DNA from: Chitinophagaceae bacterium
GTDB lineage: Bacteria; Bacteroidota; Bacteroidia; Chitinophagales; Chitinophagaceae
Assembly (NCBI GenBank): GCA_030151745.1
Contig: JASLDA010000499.1
Span: 1-8,003, forward strand
Direction of reading: 5' to 3'
DNA: 8,003 nucleotides
The first letter of the stretch is position 1. Each line of letters starts with the position of its first letter. Shown here in pieces: positions 1 to 6,281 of the stretch. The notes under the pieces were generated by a model, which saw nothing but the letters and a program-made list of their open reading frames with translations, was not told the origin of the DNA and made no database searches. A program made the translations under genes and the position numbers.

Positions 1-27
1 AGTGCATTTAACACCGGAGCCGGATGA
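1..27 (+). CDS. C-terminal end of an unidentified upstream gene (partial)
   Basis: One frame is open from the left edge and ends at a TGA at 25-27, giving the C-terminal residues SAFNTGAG. This stop overlaps the ATG of the following glycosyltransferase gene as ATGA, and the same overlap recurs between the two glycosyltransferase genes downstream. That recurrence is the main reason to think a real upstream gene ends here. Eight residues are too few to say what it encodes. By position it would be an earlier member of the same glycosyltransferase operon. Confidence 0.4.
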   Translation, partial: SAFNTGAG

Positions 28-1136
28 GCAGGCCTAAGCGCATTGTCCTGACCGTCACGTCCGATCCGGCCTACGATCAGCGCATGATCCGGATCTGCAC
101 CTCGCTGCACAATGCCGGCTACGAGGTCCTGCTTATCGGCCGGCTGCGCCCCAACAGCGGCGGGCTTCCGGAGCGGCCCTTCCGCCAGAAGCGCATCCGC
201 CAGCGCATCGACCGCGGCAAGCTGTTCTACGCACTCTTCAACATCAAGCTGTTCTTCACGCTGCTTTTCACGAAGGCCGATTGCCTCTGCGCCATCGATC
301 TCGACACTATCCTGCCGGTCTACTACGTCTCGCGCATCCGGCGCCTGCCGCGGGTCTACGACGCCCATGAGCTGTTCACGGAGATGGAAGAGGTCGTGAC
401 GCGCCCGGCCACCCACCGGATGTGGCTGGCTATCGAGCGGCATACGGTCCCCCATTTTCCTTTCGGCTATACGGTCAACGAAAGCTACGTCCGTGAATAC
501 CGCCGCATGTACGGCGTCAAATACGCGATCGTCAGGAATGCAACCGTTCTCCGGCCGCTGCAGATTCCGCCGAAGCCGCAAAGAAGTATCCTGTACCAGG
601 GCGCCGTCAACCACGGCCGCTGCTTTCCGGAGCTGATCCGGGCCATGCAGCAGGTAGACACCCAGCTGGTGATCTGCGGCGAAGGCAATTTCTACCAGGA
701 GGCGCAGGAGCTCGTCGCAGAACTCGGCCTGCAGGACAAAGTGATCTTCAAGGGCTATGTGAAGCCCGAAGAGCTGCGCGCATACACCCTTTCAGCCTAT
801 GCAGGCATTACGCTCTTCGTAGCCACCAGCCGCAGCAACGAGCTCTCCCTGGCCAACCGGTTCTTCGACTACATGCATGCAGGCGTTCCGCAGCTCGCCA
901 TGGCGTACCCGGAATACGAGGCGATCAACAGCGAATACGAGGTGGCGAGCCTGCTGGGCGAGGTCACTCCCGATACCATCGCCACCGCGCTCAATAAATT
1001 GCTGCACGACGAAACCTACTATACGCACCTGCAGTCCGAATGCCTCAGGGCCCGGGAAGTGTATTGCTGGCAGCGGGAGGAAAAATGCCTGCTCTGGGTG
1101 TACGACAAGGTCTTCCACAAACCGGAAAGCGCATGA
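24..1136 (+). CDS. Glycosyltransferase, GT-B fold, family 4-like
   Basis: This 370-residue protein probably transfers a sugar from a nucleotide-sugar donor during synthesis of a surface polysaccharide or glycolipid, on the cytoplasmic side of the membrane. The N-terminal Rossmann half starts with a beta strand and turn (residues 6-20, ending YDQR) followed by GYEVLLIGR (32-40). A YDAHELF motif lies at 112-118. The C-terminal half carries the donor-site hallmarks: a YQGAVNHGR turn (191-199), LVICGEG (215-221), VIFKGYV (240-246), and ANRFFDYMHAGVP (277-289), where family 4 enzymes usually have a Glu-containing loop. Here Asp282 sits where the conserved Glu is expected. No signal peptide or clear membrane helix is seen. 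The ATG at 24 overlaps the upstream stop, and the TGA overlaps the next ATG at 1133, which suggests translational coupling. Fold and class are fairly sure; donor and acceptor are unknown. Confidence 0.88.
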   Translation: MSRPKRIVLTVTSDPAYDQRMIRICTSLHNAGYEVLLIGRLRPNSGGLPERPFRQKRIRQRIDRGKLFYALFNIKLFFTLLFTKADCLCAIDLDTILPVYYVSRIRRLPRVYDAHELFTEMEEVVTRPATHRMWLAIERHTVPHFPFGYTVNESYVREYRRMYGVKYAIVRNATVLRPLQIPPKPQRSILYQGAVNHGRCFPELIRAMQQVDTQLVICGEGNFYQEAQELVAELGLQDKVIFKGYVKPEELRAYTLSAYAGITLFVATSRSNELSLANRFFDYMHAGVPQLAMAYPEYEAINSEYEVASLLGEVTPDTIATALNKLLHDETYYTHLQSECLRAREVYCWQREEKCLLWVYDKVFHKPESA

Positions 1137-1915
1137 GCTCCGGCATCCGCTTCAGCGTTATCGTCCCTGCGTGGAATGCGGAGCGGACCATCGTCGCCGC
1201 TGTCGAAAGCTGCCTGAACCAGACCTTCCCCCCGCATGAGATCGTCGTCATCGACGACGGCAGCACAGACGGCACCAAAGTCTTGCTGGAAGAGCGCTTC
1301 GGAGACCGCATCATTCTCGTTCAACGGCCCGCGAATAGCGGCCCTTCCGCCGCGCGCAACGCCGGCGTCGCGCGCGCCACGGGAACCCATATCGCCTTCC
1401 AGGACGCGGACGATATCTGGCACCGCGAAAAGCTGGCTATCCTTGCCGGCGTGCTGGAGCAGCAGCCCGGGATCGCCTTCCTCTTCCACCCTTATACACT
1501 CGCGGAGGTAAGCGGCAGGATCCCGCAGCAGGATCGCGTCCCCGCACCTTTCCCCCTCTGGAGGCTGCTGCTGAGCAATCCGATCGGCACGCCCTGCGTC
1601 GTCGTCAGCCGCACCGCCATCGAGCCCTTCGATGTGCGGCTGCATCACATGGAAGACTATGAGCTGTTCCTGCGCCTCGCCGCGAAGCATGGGGTCTCCC
1701 GGGTCGGCGCCGCGCTGACGCAGGTCGGGCGCCCCATTCTTTCCAAAGGCGGGCAAAGCAGCCGGCGCTGGAAAATGCGCGTCGGCGAAATGAAGGCCTG
1801 GTGCGCCTTTGCAAAGCAATATCCCTTGTACTGGCCTCTGGTACCGGTTCTCAGCGGGTTTGCACTGCTGAAGCACGGCATAAAGGCACTGCTCCCGGTA
1901 CGGACGAATTACTGA
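1133..1915 (+). CDS. Glycosyltransferase family 2 (GT-A fold)
   Basis: This 260-residue protein probably adds one sugar from an NDP-sugar in the same surface-glycan pathway as the preceding gene. It opens with the typical GT2 strand FSVIVPAWN (7-15). It then has VIDDGSTDGT (39-48), which holds the donor nucleotide, NSGPSAARNAG (68-78), and a DxD-type metal site in FQDADDIW (89-96). A later MEDYELFLR segment (173-181) carries the acidic pair that usually provides the catalytic base. The C-terminal stretch from about 228 to 247 is hydrophobic and may touch the membrane. I chose the ATG at 1133 because it forms ATGA with the previous stop and lies just before the conserved first strand. An in-frame ATG at 1040 would add 31 residues encoded inside the previous gene and unlike the family. 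The length is typical. The substrate cannot be told. Confidence 0.92.
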   Translation: MSSGIRFSVIVPAWNAERTIVAAVESCLNQTFPPHEIVVIDDGSTDGTKVLLEERFGDRIILVQRPANSGPSAARNAGVARATGTHIAFQDADDIWHREKLAILAGVLEQQPGIAFLFHPYTLAEVSGRIPQQDRVPAPFPLWRLLLSNPIGTPCVVVSRTAIEPFDVRLHHMEDYELFLRLAAKHGVSRVGAALTQVGRPILSKGGQSSRRWKMRVGEMKAWCAFAKQYPLYWPLVPVLSGFALLKHGIKALLPVRTNY

Positions 1916-1925
1916 AGCCGCGGCT
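1916..1925. repeat. 10-bp perfect palindrome at the convergent gene junction
   Basis: The sequence AGCCGCGGCT reads the same on both strands. It fills the 8-bp gap between the stop of the family 2 glycosyltransferase (ends 1915) and the stop of the SWIM gene on the other strand (1924-1926). It has no loop and no flanking T-run, so it is not a convincing intrinsic terminator, and in GC-rich DNA it could arise by chance. No other terminator is visible at this junction. A small hairpin, TGCCC-CCT-GGGCA at 1927-1939 inside the SWIM gene's end, also lacks a T-run. Confidence 0.3.
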
Positions 1926-3771
1926 ATGCCCCCTGGGCAGTATCGAATGCGGCGCGGATCATCGGCCGGAACAGGTTCTGCGTAGTGGAATGCTGGTAGC
2001 TGACCGCATATTGCATCACCGTTTTTTTCAGCTCATTGCGCTCGTAACGATTCAGGACTTTCCGGACAAGCGCCGCGGCGCGCTCCCGTACAGCGGACTG
2101 ATCTCTCTCATACATCACATCCCAGTCCCGGCGCTGCATCAGCGAGCGGATCAGTCCATTGCTGTCGTGACTGAAAAGCTGCTCGAAATATTGATCCGCT
2201 TCCGCGTATCCAATCTCTTCGCTTGCAATCATCTCGAGCACGCGGCCCCAGTTTCCTTCGTGTATGATCAGCTTCAATGCGAACGCGCTTGCGATCGTGT
2301 TCCTCGCGCTCCGGGCACTTGTGTACATGCGGTTCCGGAACTCCCGCCGTTCCGCGGGATCCTGGATCGATTCAATAACAAGCCTGTAGTCGTCGAAATT
2401 GAAGGTATGCGGAAGACGCCGCCGGAGCAGCTCCAAAAGCCCCTCTCTATTGCCGTTCTCCGCATAGACGCGCTGCAGCAGCTTATAGTAAGGCAGGTTA
2501 TGGATCTCTTTCGTATTGCGCTCTATCTCCTGCCAGGCAGCCGCTTCAGCCTTCTCCGTCATGCCGGCATCGAGCCAGGCCGTGATCAGCGGAATGTTCA
2601 ATTCCGGGTCCCAGACCTTAGTGCTGTACACATCGGCATATCCCGCGAACACTCCGGCCTTCACGAGAATCCCGAGCACCATAAGCTGATACTGCGTGTC
2701 CCCTTCCAACTGCGGGCTGTTCCGGTGCAGGAGCTGGGTCCCGAGATTTTCCGCCAGCCAGGCCAGGCGCGCTCCCGAGAGCTGCTCGCTCAACGCCCGG
2801 AGGTATTGGATCATAGTGCCCCGCTTCCAATGAGCCGGCTGGCGAAGCAGGTACATGGCTGGGAAGCCTGCAGCCTCGAAAAAAGCCTCGTCCTGCTTCA
2901 GCAGGCCGACCTGAGTCGCAAAATCGCTGAGCAGCTGCCTCGCATATTTCTGCAGCTTGCCGGTCCCCGAATGAGCATTCGAGAAATCCATCACCGAATC
3001 GGCCGCGGCTGCCAGGGCGTCAAAAGCCTCGCGGCTGGCCGGCGCGGAACGGTACCGTTCCACGATCGGCTTGTGCAGGTCTCTCCAAAGCTGCAGCAGC
3101 TTCGTGATTTGGGTCGCGTCCGGAATGCGCTTCCGGCCCATTACCGTCTTCACCGCATCCTCGCTCATCCGGATCACCTCGGCCGGCGTCAGATCTTTCC
3201 CCGCGCTGAACCTGTTGACGAACGCGAGCTCGAGATCCTTATTCGAAGCAAAGATCTCGAGCAGCCAGGCGCTCAGGTCCTGCAAGGAAACCGCTTCCAG
3301 CAGGGGCTCTGCCGAAGAAGCTTTTTTTGCCTTGTTCCGCTTCGTCCGGGCAGCGGCTGGCACCAGGTCCGGGACAGAAACGGCAGCCCCTTTACAGACA
3401 AAAAGGAACAGGGCGGCGATATGCCTGCAGGGCTTGCGGCTGCTGCAATCGCAGCTTCCGGCTTCCGCTTGCTCCTCAGTATTCAGCTCCAGCGCAACAT
3501 CGTAGCTTTCATCCCCTTCATCCACATAAGCAACGAACCGCCCCGGCCGCTCCCGGTCGCATTCCCGGACGATACAGGTGGAAGCCGCTTTTTTCAAGGC
3601 ATCAGAAATTTTCAAGACGGAGCTTTTCTCAAAATTAGTTACCGAGCCTTCCCCTGCGGCATATCGGCTTGTCTGCGTGCCTGCAAGCCGACTCCGCCAT
3701 GCTGCCAGGCGGCCGGGCCCTGGTTCGCCGCCGCCATTCACCAGCGGGATTATGCATAAAAAATCAGGCAA
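1924..3771 (-). CDS. SWIM zinc-finger family protein, function unknown
   Basis: This open frame encodes up to 615 residues. A SWIM zinc-binding motif, CxCx5CxH, is visible as CDCSSRKPCRH at residues 107-117 (ligands C107, C109, C115, H117), followed by an AALFLF helix as is usual for the family. SWIM domains bind zinc and are thought to bind nucleic acid or protein; no specific role is known to me for this protein. After a Lys/Ala-rich linker (about 140-155) the rest looks almost entirely alpha-helical, with repeated amphipathic helices reminiscent of TPR- or HEAT-like scaffolds. The start is uncertain. The first in-frame ATG is codon 202, beyond the zinc motif, so a non-ATG start is needed. 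Candidates are TTG at 3771, GTG at 3741 and TTG at 3615. The family-like sequence begins near residue 45 (TNFEKSS), so the first 44 residues may not be translated. The gene is convergent with the glycosyltransferases and divergent from dnaX. Confidence 0.8.
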   Translation of the reverse strand: MPDFLCIIPLVNGGGEPGPGRLAAWRSRLAGTQTSRYAAGEGSVTNFEKSSVLKISDALKKAASTCIVRECDRERPGRFVAYVDEGDESYDVALELNTEEQAEAGSCDCSSRKPCRHIAALFLFVCKGAAVSVPDLVPAAARTKRNKAKKASSAEPLLEAVSLQDLSAWLLEIFASNKDLELAFVNRFSAGKDLTPAEVIRMSEDAVKTVMGRKRIPDATQITKLLQLWRDLHKPIVERYRSAPASREAFDALAAAADSVMDFSNAHSGTGKLQKYARQLLSDFATQVGLLKQDEAFFEAAGFPAMYLLRQPAHWKRGTMIQYLRALSEQLSGARLAWLAENLGTQLLHRNSPQLEGDTQYQLMVLGILVKAGVFAGYADVYSTKVWDPELNIPLITAWLDAGMTEKAEAAAWQEIERNTKEIHNLPYYKLLQRVYAENGNREGLLELLRRRLPHTFNFDDYRLVIESIQDPAERREFRNRMYTSARSARNTIASAFALKLIIHEGNWGRVLEMIASEEIGYAEADQYFEQLFSHDSNGLIRSLMQRRDWDVMYERDQSAVRERAAALVRKVLNRYERNELKKTVMQYAVSYQHSTTQNLFRPMIRAAFDTAQGA

Positions 3772-3785
3772 TTCGTAACTCTTTA

Positions 3786-3815
3786 GATCGGGGCTGTAAC
3801 CCCGCAGCCCCGGTC
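3786..3815. promoter_or_regulatory. Hairpin-forming inverted repeat in the SWIM/dnaX divergent spacer
   Basis: GATCGGGGCTG (3786-3796) pairs with CAGCCCCGGTC (3805-3815), giving an 11-bp stem with one G-T wobble around an 8-base loop. It sits in the middle of the 66-bp spacer between the divergent SWIM and dnaX genes, 22 bp before the dnaX ATG. Neither side is followed by a T-run, and a terminator would make little sense between divergent starts. It could be an operator for a dimeric regulator or a 5'-leader structure. The symmetry is directly seen; the role is inference. Confidence 0.45.
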
Positions 3816-3837
3816 CGGTTTCGTACCTTTAAGCTTT

Positions 3838-5685
3838 ATGTCAGCGCAATATCTCGTCAGTGCCCGGAAGTACCGTCCGCAGACCTTTGATACCGTAGTC
3901 GGACAGGAGCATATCACCACGACGCTCAAGAACGCGATCCGCACGAATCACCTGGCGCATGCCTTCCTGTTCTGCGGTCCGCGGGGCGTGGGCAAGACGA
4001 CCTGCGCGCGGATCCTGGCCCGCACGATCAACTGCGAGAGCCCCACACCCGAGATGGAAGCCTGCGGGGTTTGTCCTTCCTGCCATGCGTTCGGGGAGAA
4101 CACCTCGTTCAACATCTTCGAGCTCGACGCCGCTTCCAACAACAGCGTAGACGATATCCGGGAGCTGGTCAACGGCGTGCGCTTCGCTCCCCAGCAGGGC
4201 CGCTACAAGATCTACATCATAGATGAGGTGCACATGCTCAGCGCGGCGGCCTTCAACGCATTCCTGAAGACGCTTGAAGAGCCCCCGCCCTATGCCATCT
4301 TCATCCTGGCGACCACGGAAAAGCACAAGATCCTGCCGACCATCCTGAGCCGCTGCCAGATCTTCGACTTCAAGCGCATTACCACGGCCGATACGGTGCA
4401 TCACCTGCAGGCCATCGCCCAGCGCGAGGGGCTGCAGGCAGAGGAGGCCGCGCTGCACGTGATCGCGCAGAAAAGCGAGGGCTGCATGCGCGACTCGCTG
4501 TCCATGCTGGACCGCATCGCCTCGTTCACAGGCGGACAGATCTCCTACAGCTCCACGATGGAGCACCTGGCAATGCTGGATGCGGAATTCTATTTCCGGC
4601 TCACGGACGCCATGCTCTCGCAGGACATCACCGGCGCCCTGCTCCAGCTGGATACCGTGCTGGAAAAGGGCTTCGAGGGAAATGTCGTCATCGAAGGCTT
4701 ATCCGAGCACTTCCGGAACCTGCTGCTTTGCAAGGATCAGCGCATGGCCAAAATGCTGGACGTCCCCGGCGAGCATAAGCGGCTCTTCTTTGAAAAAGCG
4801 CAGCAGGCCCCTCCGAGCTTCATTCTTTCGGCGCTCAACGCGCTCAACGATTGCTCGCTCAAATACCGCGACGCGACAAACAAGCGCCTGCATACGGAGC
4901 TCTGCCTGATCCGCCTCTGCTACCTGCAGCAGGCCACGGCGGCGGCTCCGGTCTATGATTCCGACGAAATAAAAAAAAAGCCCGGGCCTCAGCCTGATAT
5001 AGCGCAGCCCCAGCAGCAGATATACGCGGCTCCGCCGGTTCAGTTTGCTGCGCCTTCGCCGCCGCCCCAGGCGGAGCCGCAGCCGCAAGCTTCCTCAAGC
5101 TGGTCCAGCGTTCCTCAGGAGCAGTCCTGGGCAAAGCCGCTGCAGCAGGAGCCTGCGCAAGCAGCACCGCCTCCCCCCCAAGCGGCACCGCAGGAGCGCA
5201 AGCCGGCGCCTGCCCAGCCCGAGCCGGAAGGCCGCCGCATCCGCGCATCTTTCATGGATTCCATCGACGAGCTTCTCGATGAGGACTCGCAGGAAAGCGA
5301 AGAGCTGCGGGCTCTCTGCCAGGAAGATGCCGACCGCCTCTTCGCATCCTTCCGCGAGAAGGCCAAGGACGAAGGCCGGGAGGTTATCCAGGTGCAGATG
5401 ATGATGATGAAGGTCGAGTGCGCGGCGGACGACGAAGTGCGCCTTGTCTCGCCGACCGCCATCACGGACTCCTATGCCCAGAACCTGCGGAACGAGCTGA
5501 TCGAGTATTTCTCCAATGCCATGAGCCGCCGCGTGCGGGTCACGACCGAGCTGCGCGAGGACGAAAGCGCGAAGAACGCCATGCCGTTGGTGAAAAGCAA
5601 GCAGGAGGTCTTCGACGATATGGTACAGAAGAATCCTCAGATCGGCTACCTGCGCGAAGGGCTGGGGCTGCAGCTGGACTTTTAG
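3838..5685 (+). CDS. dnaX: DNA polymerase III subunit gamma/tau (clamp loader ATPase)
   Basis: This 615-residue protein is the motor subunit of the replisome clamp loader. It uses ATP to open and load the sliding clamp, and its long tau form also links the polymerase to the replisome. The AAA+ core starts at the N-terminus with the typical YRPQTFDTVVGQEH (12-25). Walker A is GPRGVGKT (47-54). A four-Cys zinc module has C66, C76, C79 and C82. ELDAASNNSVDDIR (95-108) is diagnostic, Walker B is IYIIDEVH (125-132), sensor 1 is ATT (158-160), and the arginine finger is SRC (171-173). The oligomerisation domain ends near residue 365. A Pro/Gln/Ala-rich linker spans about 382-465, and a C-terminal domain covers 466-615. 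The start at 3838 gives the family N-terminus; no clear Shine-Dalgarno sequence precedes it. Codons 378-381 contain an A9G run that may cause programmed slippage to a shorter gamma form. Confidence 0.97.
   Translation: MSAQYLVSARKYRPQTFDTVVGQEHITTTLKNAIRTNHLAHAFLFCGPRGVGKTTCARILARTINCESPTPEMEACGVCPSCHAFGENTSFNIFELDAASNNSVDDIRELVNGVRFAPQQGRYKIYIIDEVHMLSAAAFNAFLKTLEEPPPYAIFILATTEKHKILPTILSRCQIFDFKRITTADTVHHLQAIAQREGLQAEEAALHVIAQKSEGCMRDSLSMLDRIASFTGGQISYSSTMEHLAMLDAEFYFRLTDAMLSQDITGALLQLDTVLEKGFEGNVVIEGLSEHFRNLLLCKDQRMAKMLDVPGEHKRLFFEKAQQAPPSFILSALNALNDCSLKYRDATNKRLHTELCLIRLCYLQQATAAAPVYDSDEIKKKPGPQPDIAQPQQQIYAAPPVQFAAPSPPPQAEPQPQASSSWSSVPQEQSWAKPLQQEPAQAAPPPPQAAPQERKPAPAQPEPEGRRIRASFMDSIDELLDEDSQESEELRALCQEDADRLFASFREKAKDEGREVIQVQMMMMKVECAADDEVRLVSPTAITDSYAQNLRNELIEYFSNAMSRRVRVTTELREDESAKNAMPLVKSKQEVFDDMVQKNPQIGYLREGLGLQLDF
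4971..5002 (+). promoter_or_regulatory. Candidate slippery site for a short (gamma) DnaX form, with stops in both alternative frames
   Basis: The zero frame reads ATA AAA AAA AAG at codons 378-381, giving nine A's (4971-4979) and then G. After a -1 shift the frame reads GCC CGG GCC TCA GCC and stops at TGA 4995-4997, giving a 386-residue product. After a +1 shift it reads AGC CCG GGC CTC AGC CTG ATA and stops at TAG 5000-5002, giving 387 residues. Either product would keep the ATPase and oligomerisation domains and lose the linker and C-terminal domain, as gamma does in E. coli. T. thermophilus makes gamma by transcriptional slippage on an A9 run; E. coli does it by -1 ribosomal frameshifting on A AAA AAG. 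I see no clear Shine-Dalgarno-like stimulator just upstream and only a weak hairpin (4984-4987 with 5007-5010) just downstream, so slippage by RNA polymerase fits somewhat better. Use in this organism is inferred. Confidence 0.6.
5026..5080 (+). repeat. 11-bp perfect inverted repeat inside dnaX
   Basis: GCGGCTCCGCC (5026-5036) is the exact reverse complement of GGCGGAGCCGC (5070-5080), with a 33-base loop between them. It lies in the linker-coding part of dnaX, 45 bases after the A9G run. That is farther than the usual 5-9 bases for a ribosomal-frameshift stimulator. Pro/Ala/Glu codons in GC-rich DNA favour such matches, so it may be a by-product of composition. Confidence 0.4.
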
Positions 5686-5741
5686 GATTAGTCAATTGGT
5701 CAATTTGGAATATTGATAAATCGCTCCTGCAAACCCATTCC
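5686..5741 (+). promoter_or_regulatory. AT-rich spacer before dtd, possible promoter
   Basis: The 56-bp gap between dnaX and dtd begins with a markedly AT-rich stretch: only 9 of the first 36 bases are G or C, while the flanking genes are about 60% GC. It contains a near-tandem repeat, GTCAATTG followed by GTCAATTTG (5691-5707). Such a drop in GC is what a promoter or upstream-element region would look like. I could not fit a convincing Bacteroidota -33/-7 pair (TTTG and TAnnTTTG with about 19-bp spacing), so the call rests on composition and position only. Confidence 0.28.
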
Positions 5742-6191
5742 ATGAAAGCCGTACTCCAGCGTGTCTCCGAAGCGTCCGTAACTGTCGATGGCCGGATCGC
5801 CGGCAGCATAGGCAAAGGATTCCTGGTCCTGCTCGGCATCGCGACCGATGACGACGAGTCCGCCGCAGACTGGCTCGCCAGAAAGATCGTCGGCATGCGC
5901 GTTTTCGGCGACGAGGCCGGTCATATGAACCTGGACCTGGGAGCGATCGGCGGCGAGCTGCTGGTCGTCTCGCAATTCACGCTGATGGCCGATTACCGCA
6001 AAGGAAATCGACCTTCATTCATAAACGCCGCGCGCCCGGAGCAGGCGGTCCCGCTCTATGAGCATTTCCTGCGCCGGCTGGAGAGCCTGCACGGAAAGCG
6101 TCCCCAGGCCGGCATCTTCGGCGCCGATATGAAAGTGGCCCTGATCAACGACGGCCCGGTCACGATACTTATGGATTCGAGAGACCGCTGA
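5742..6191 (+). CDS. dtd: D-aminoacyl-tRNA deacylase
   Basis: This 149-residue cytoplasmic enzyme hydrolyses D-amino acids, and glycine mischarged on tRNA-Ala, from tRNAs, which keeps D-residues out of proteins. The length is typical of the family. It begins with the family N-terminus MKAVLQRVSEASVTVDG. The catalytic signature SQFTL is at 77-81, with Thr80 as the expected key residue. It is followed by the conserved KGNRPSF (87-93) and, near the end, NDGPVT (136-141), whose Gly-Pro pair forms the chirality-checking loop in the dimer. I chose the ATG at 5742 because it gives exactly this N-terminus; the frame is open further upstream, but only through dnaX. It follows dnaX by 56 bp and could be read from the same transcript or from its own promoter in the AT-rich spacer. 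Confidence 0.96.
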   Translation: MKAVLQRVSEASVTVDGRIAGSIGKGFLVLLGIATDDDESAADWLARKIVGMRVFGDEAGHMNLDLGAIGGELLVVSQFTLMADYRKGNRPSFINAARPEQAVPLYEHFLRRLESLHGKRPQAGIFGADMKVALINDGPVTILMDSRDR

Positions 6192-6281
6192 ACCCGGCCG
6201 GCAAAAAGCCCTCCGGTGTGCCTGCCGCCGATGAATTCCCTGGCGGGCGTCCTTTGGACGAACCATTCCTAACTTGCAGGC

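Noticed and set aside
3319..3331. A7 run (- strand) in the SWIM gene's Lys-rich linker as a second slippery site
   Set aside because: It is shorter, encodes an ordinary Lys-Lys pair, and its -1 frame stays open for many codons, unlike the tight stops after the dnaX run.
3635..3700. Short - strand ORF of 21 codons (ATG at 3700, TAA at 3637-3635) that could be the missing start of the SWIM gene through a frameshift
   Set aside because: The encoded residues look random, and joining it to the SWIM frame needs an unobserved indel. It is worth remembering only if re-sequencing reveals an error here.
1801..3759. 652-codon open frame on the + strand, antisense to the SWIM gene
   Set aside because: Its translation shows no recognisable domain and starts inside the glycosyltransferase gene. 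The opposite strand encodes a protein with a clear SWIM motif and helical architecture. Long antisense frames are common in GC-rich coding DNA.
3824..3831. TACCTTTA just upstream of the dnaX ATG as a Bacteroidota -7 box (TAnnTTTG)
   Set aside because: The last base does not match, no TTTG lies about 19 bp upstream, and transcription would begin almost at the ATG.
6248..6260. CGTCC-TTT-GGACG hairpin in the dtd-tadA spacer as a terminator
   Set aside because: The stem is only 5 bp and no T-run follows.
6231..6272. 13-codon ORF (ATG at 6231, TAA at 6270-6272) ending 9 bp before tadA, as a leader peptide
   Set aside because: There is no run of regulatory codons, no clear ribosome binding site, and no attenuator-like alternative hairpins. 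An ORF this short is expected by chance.
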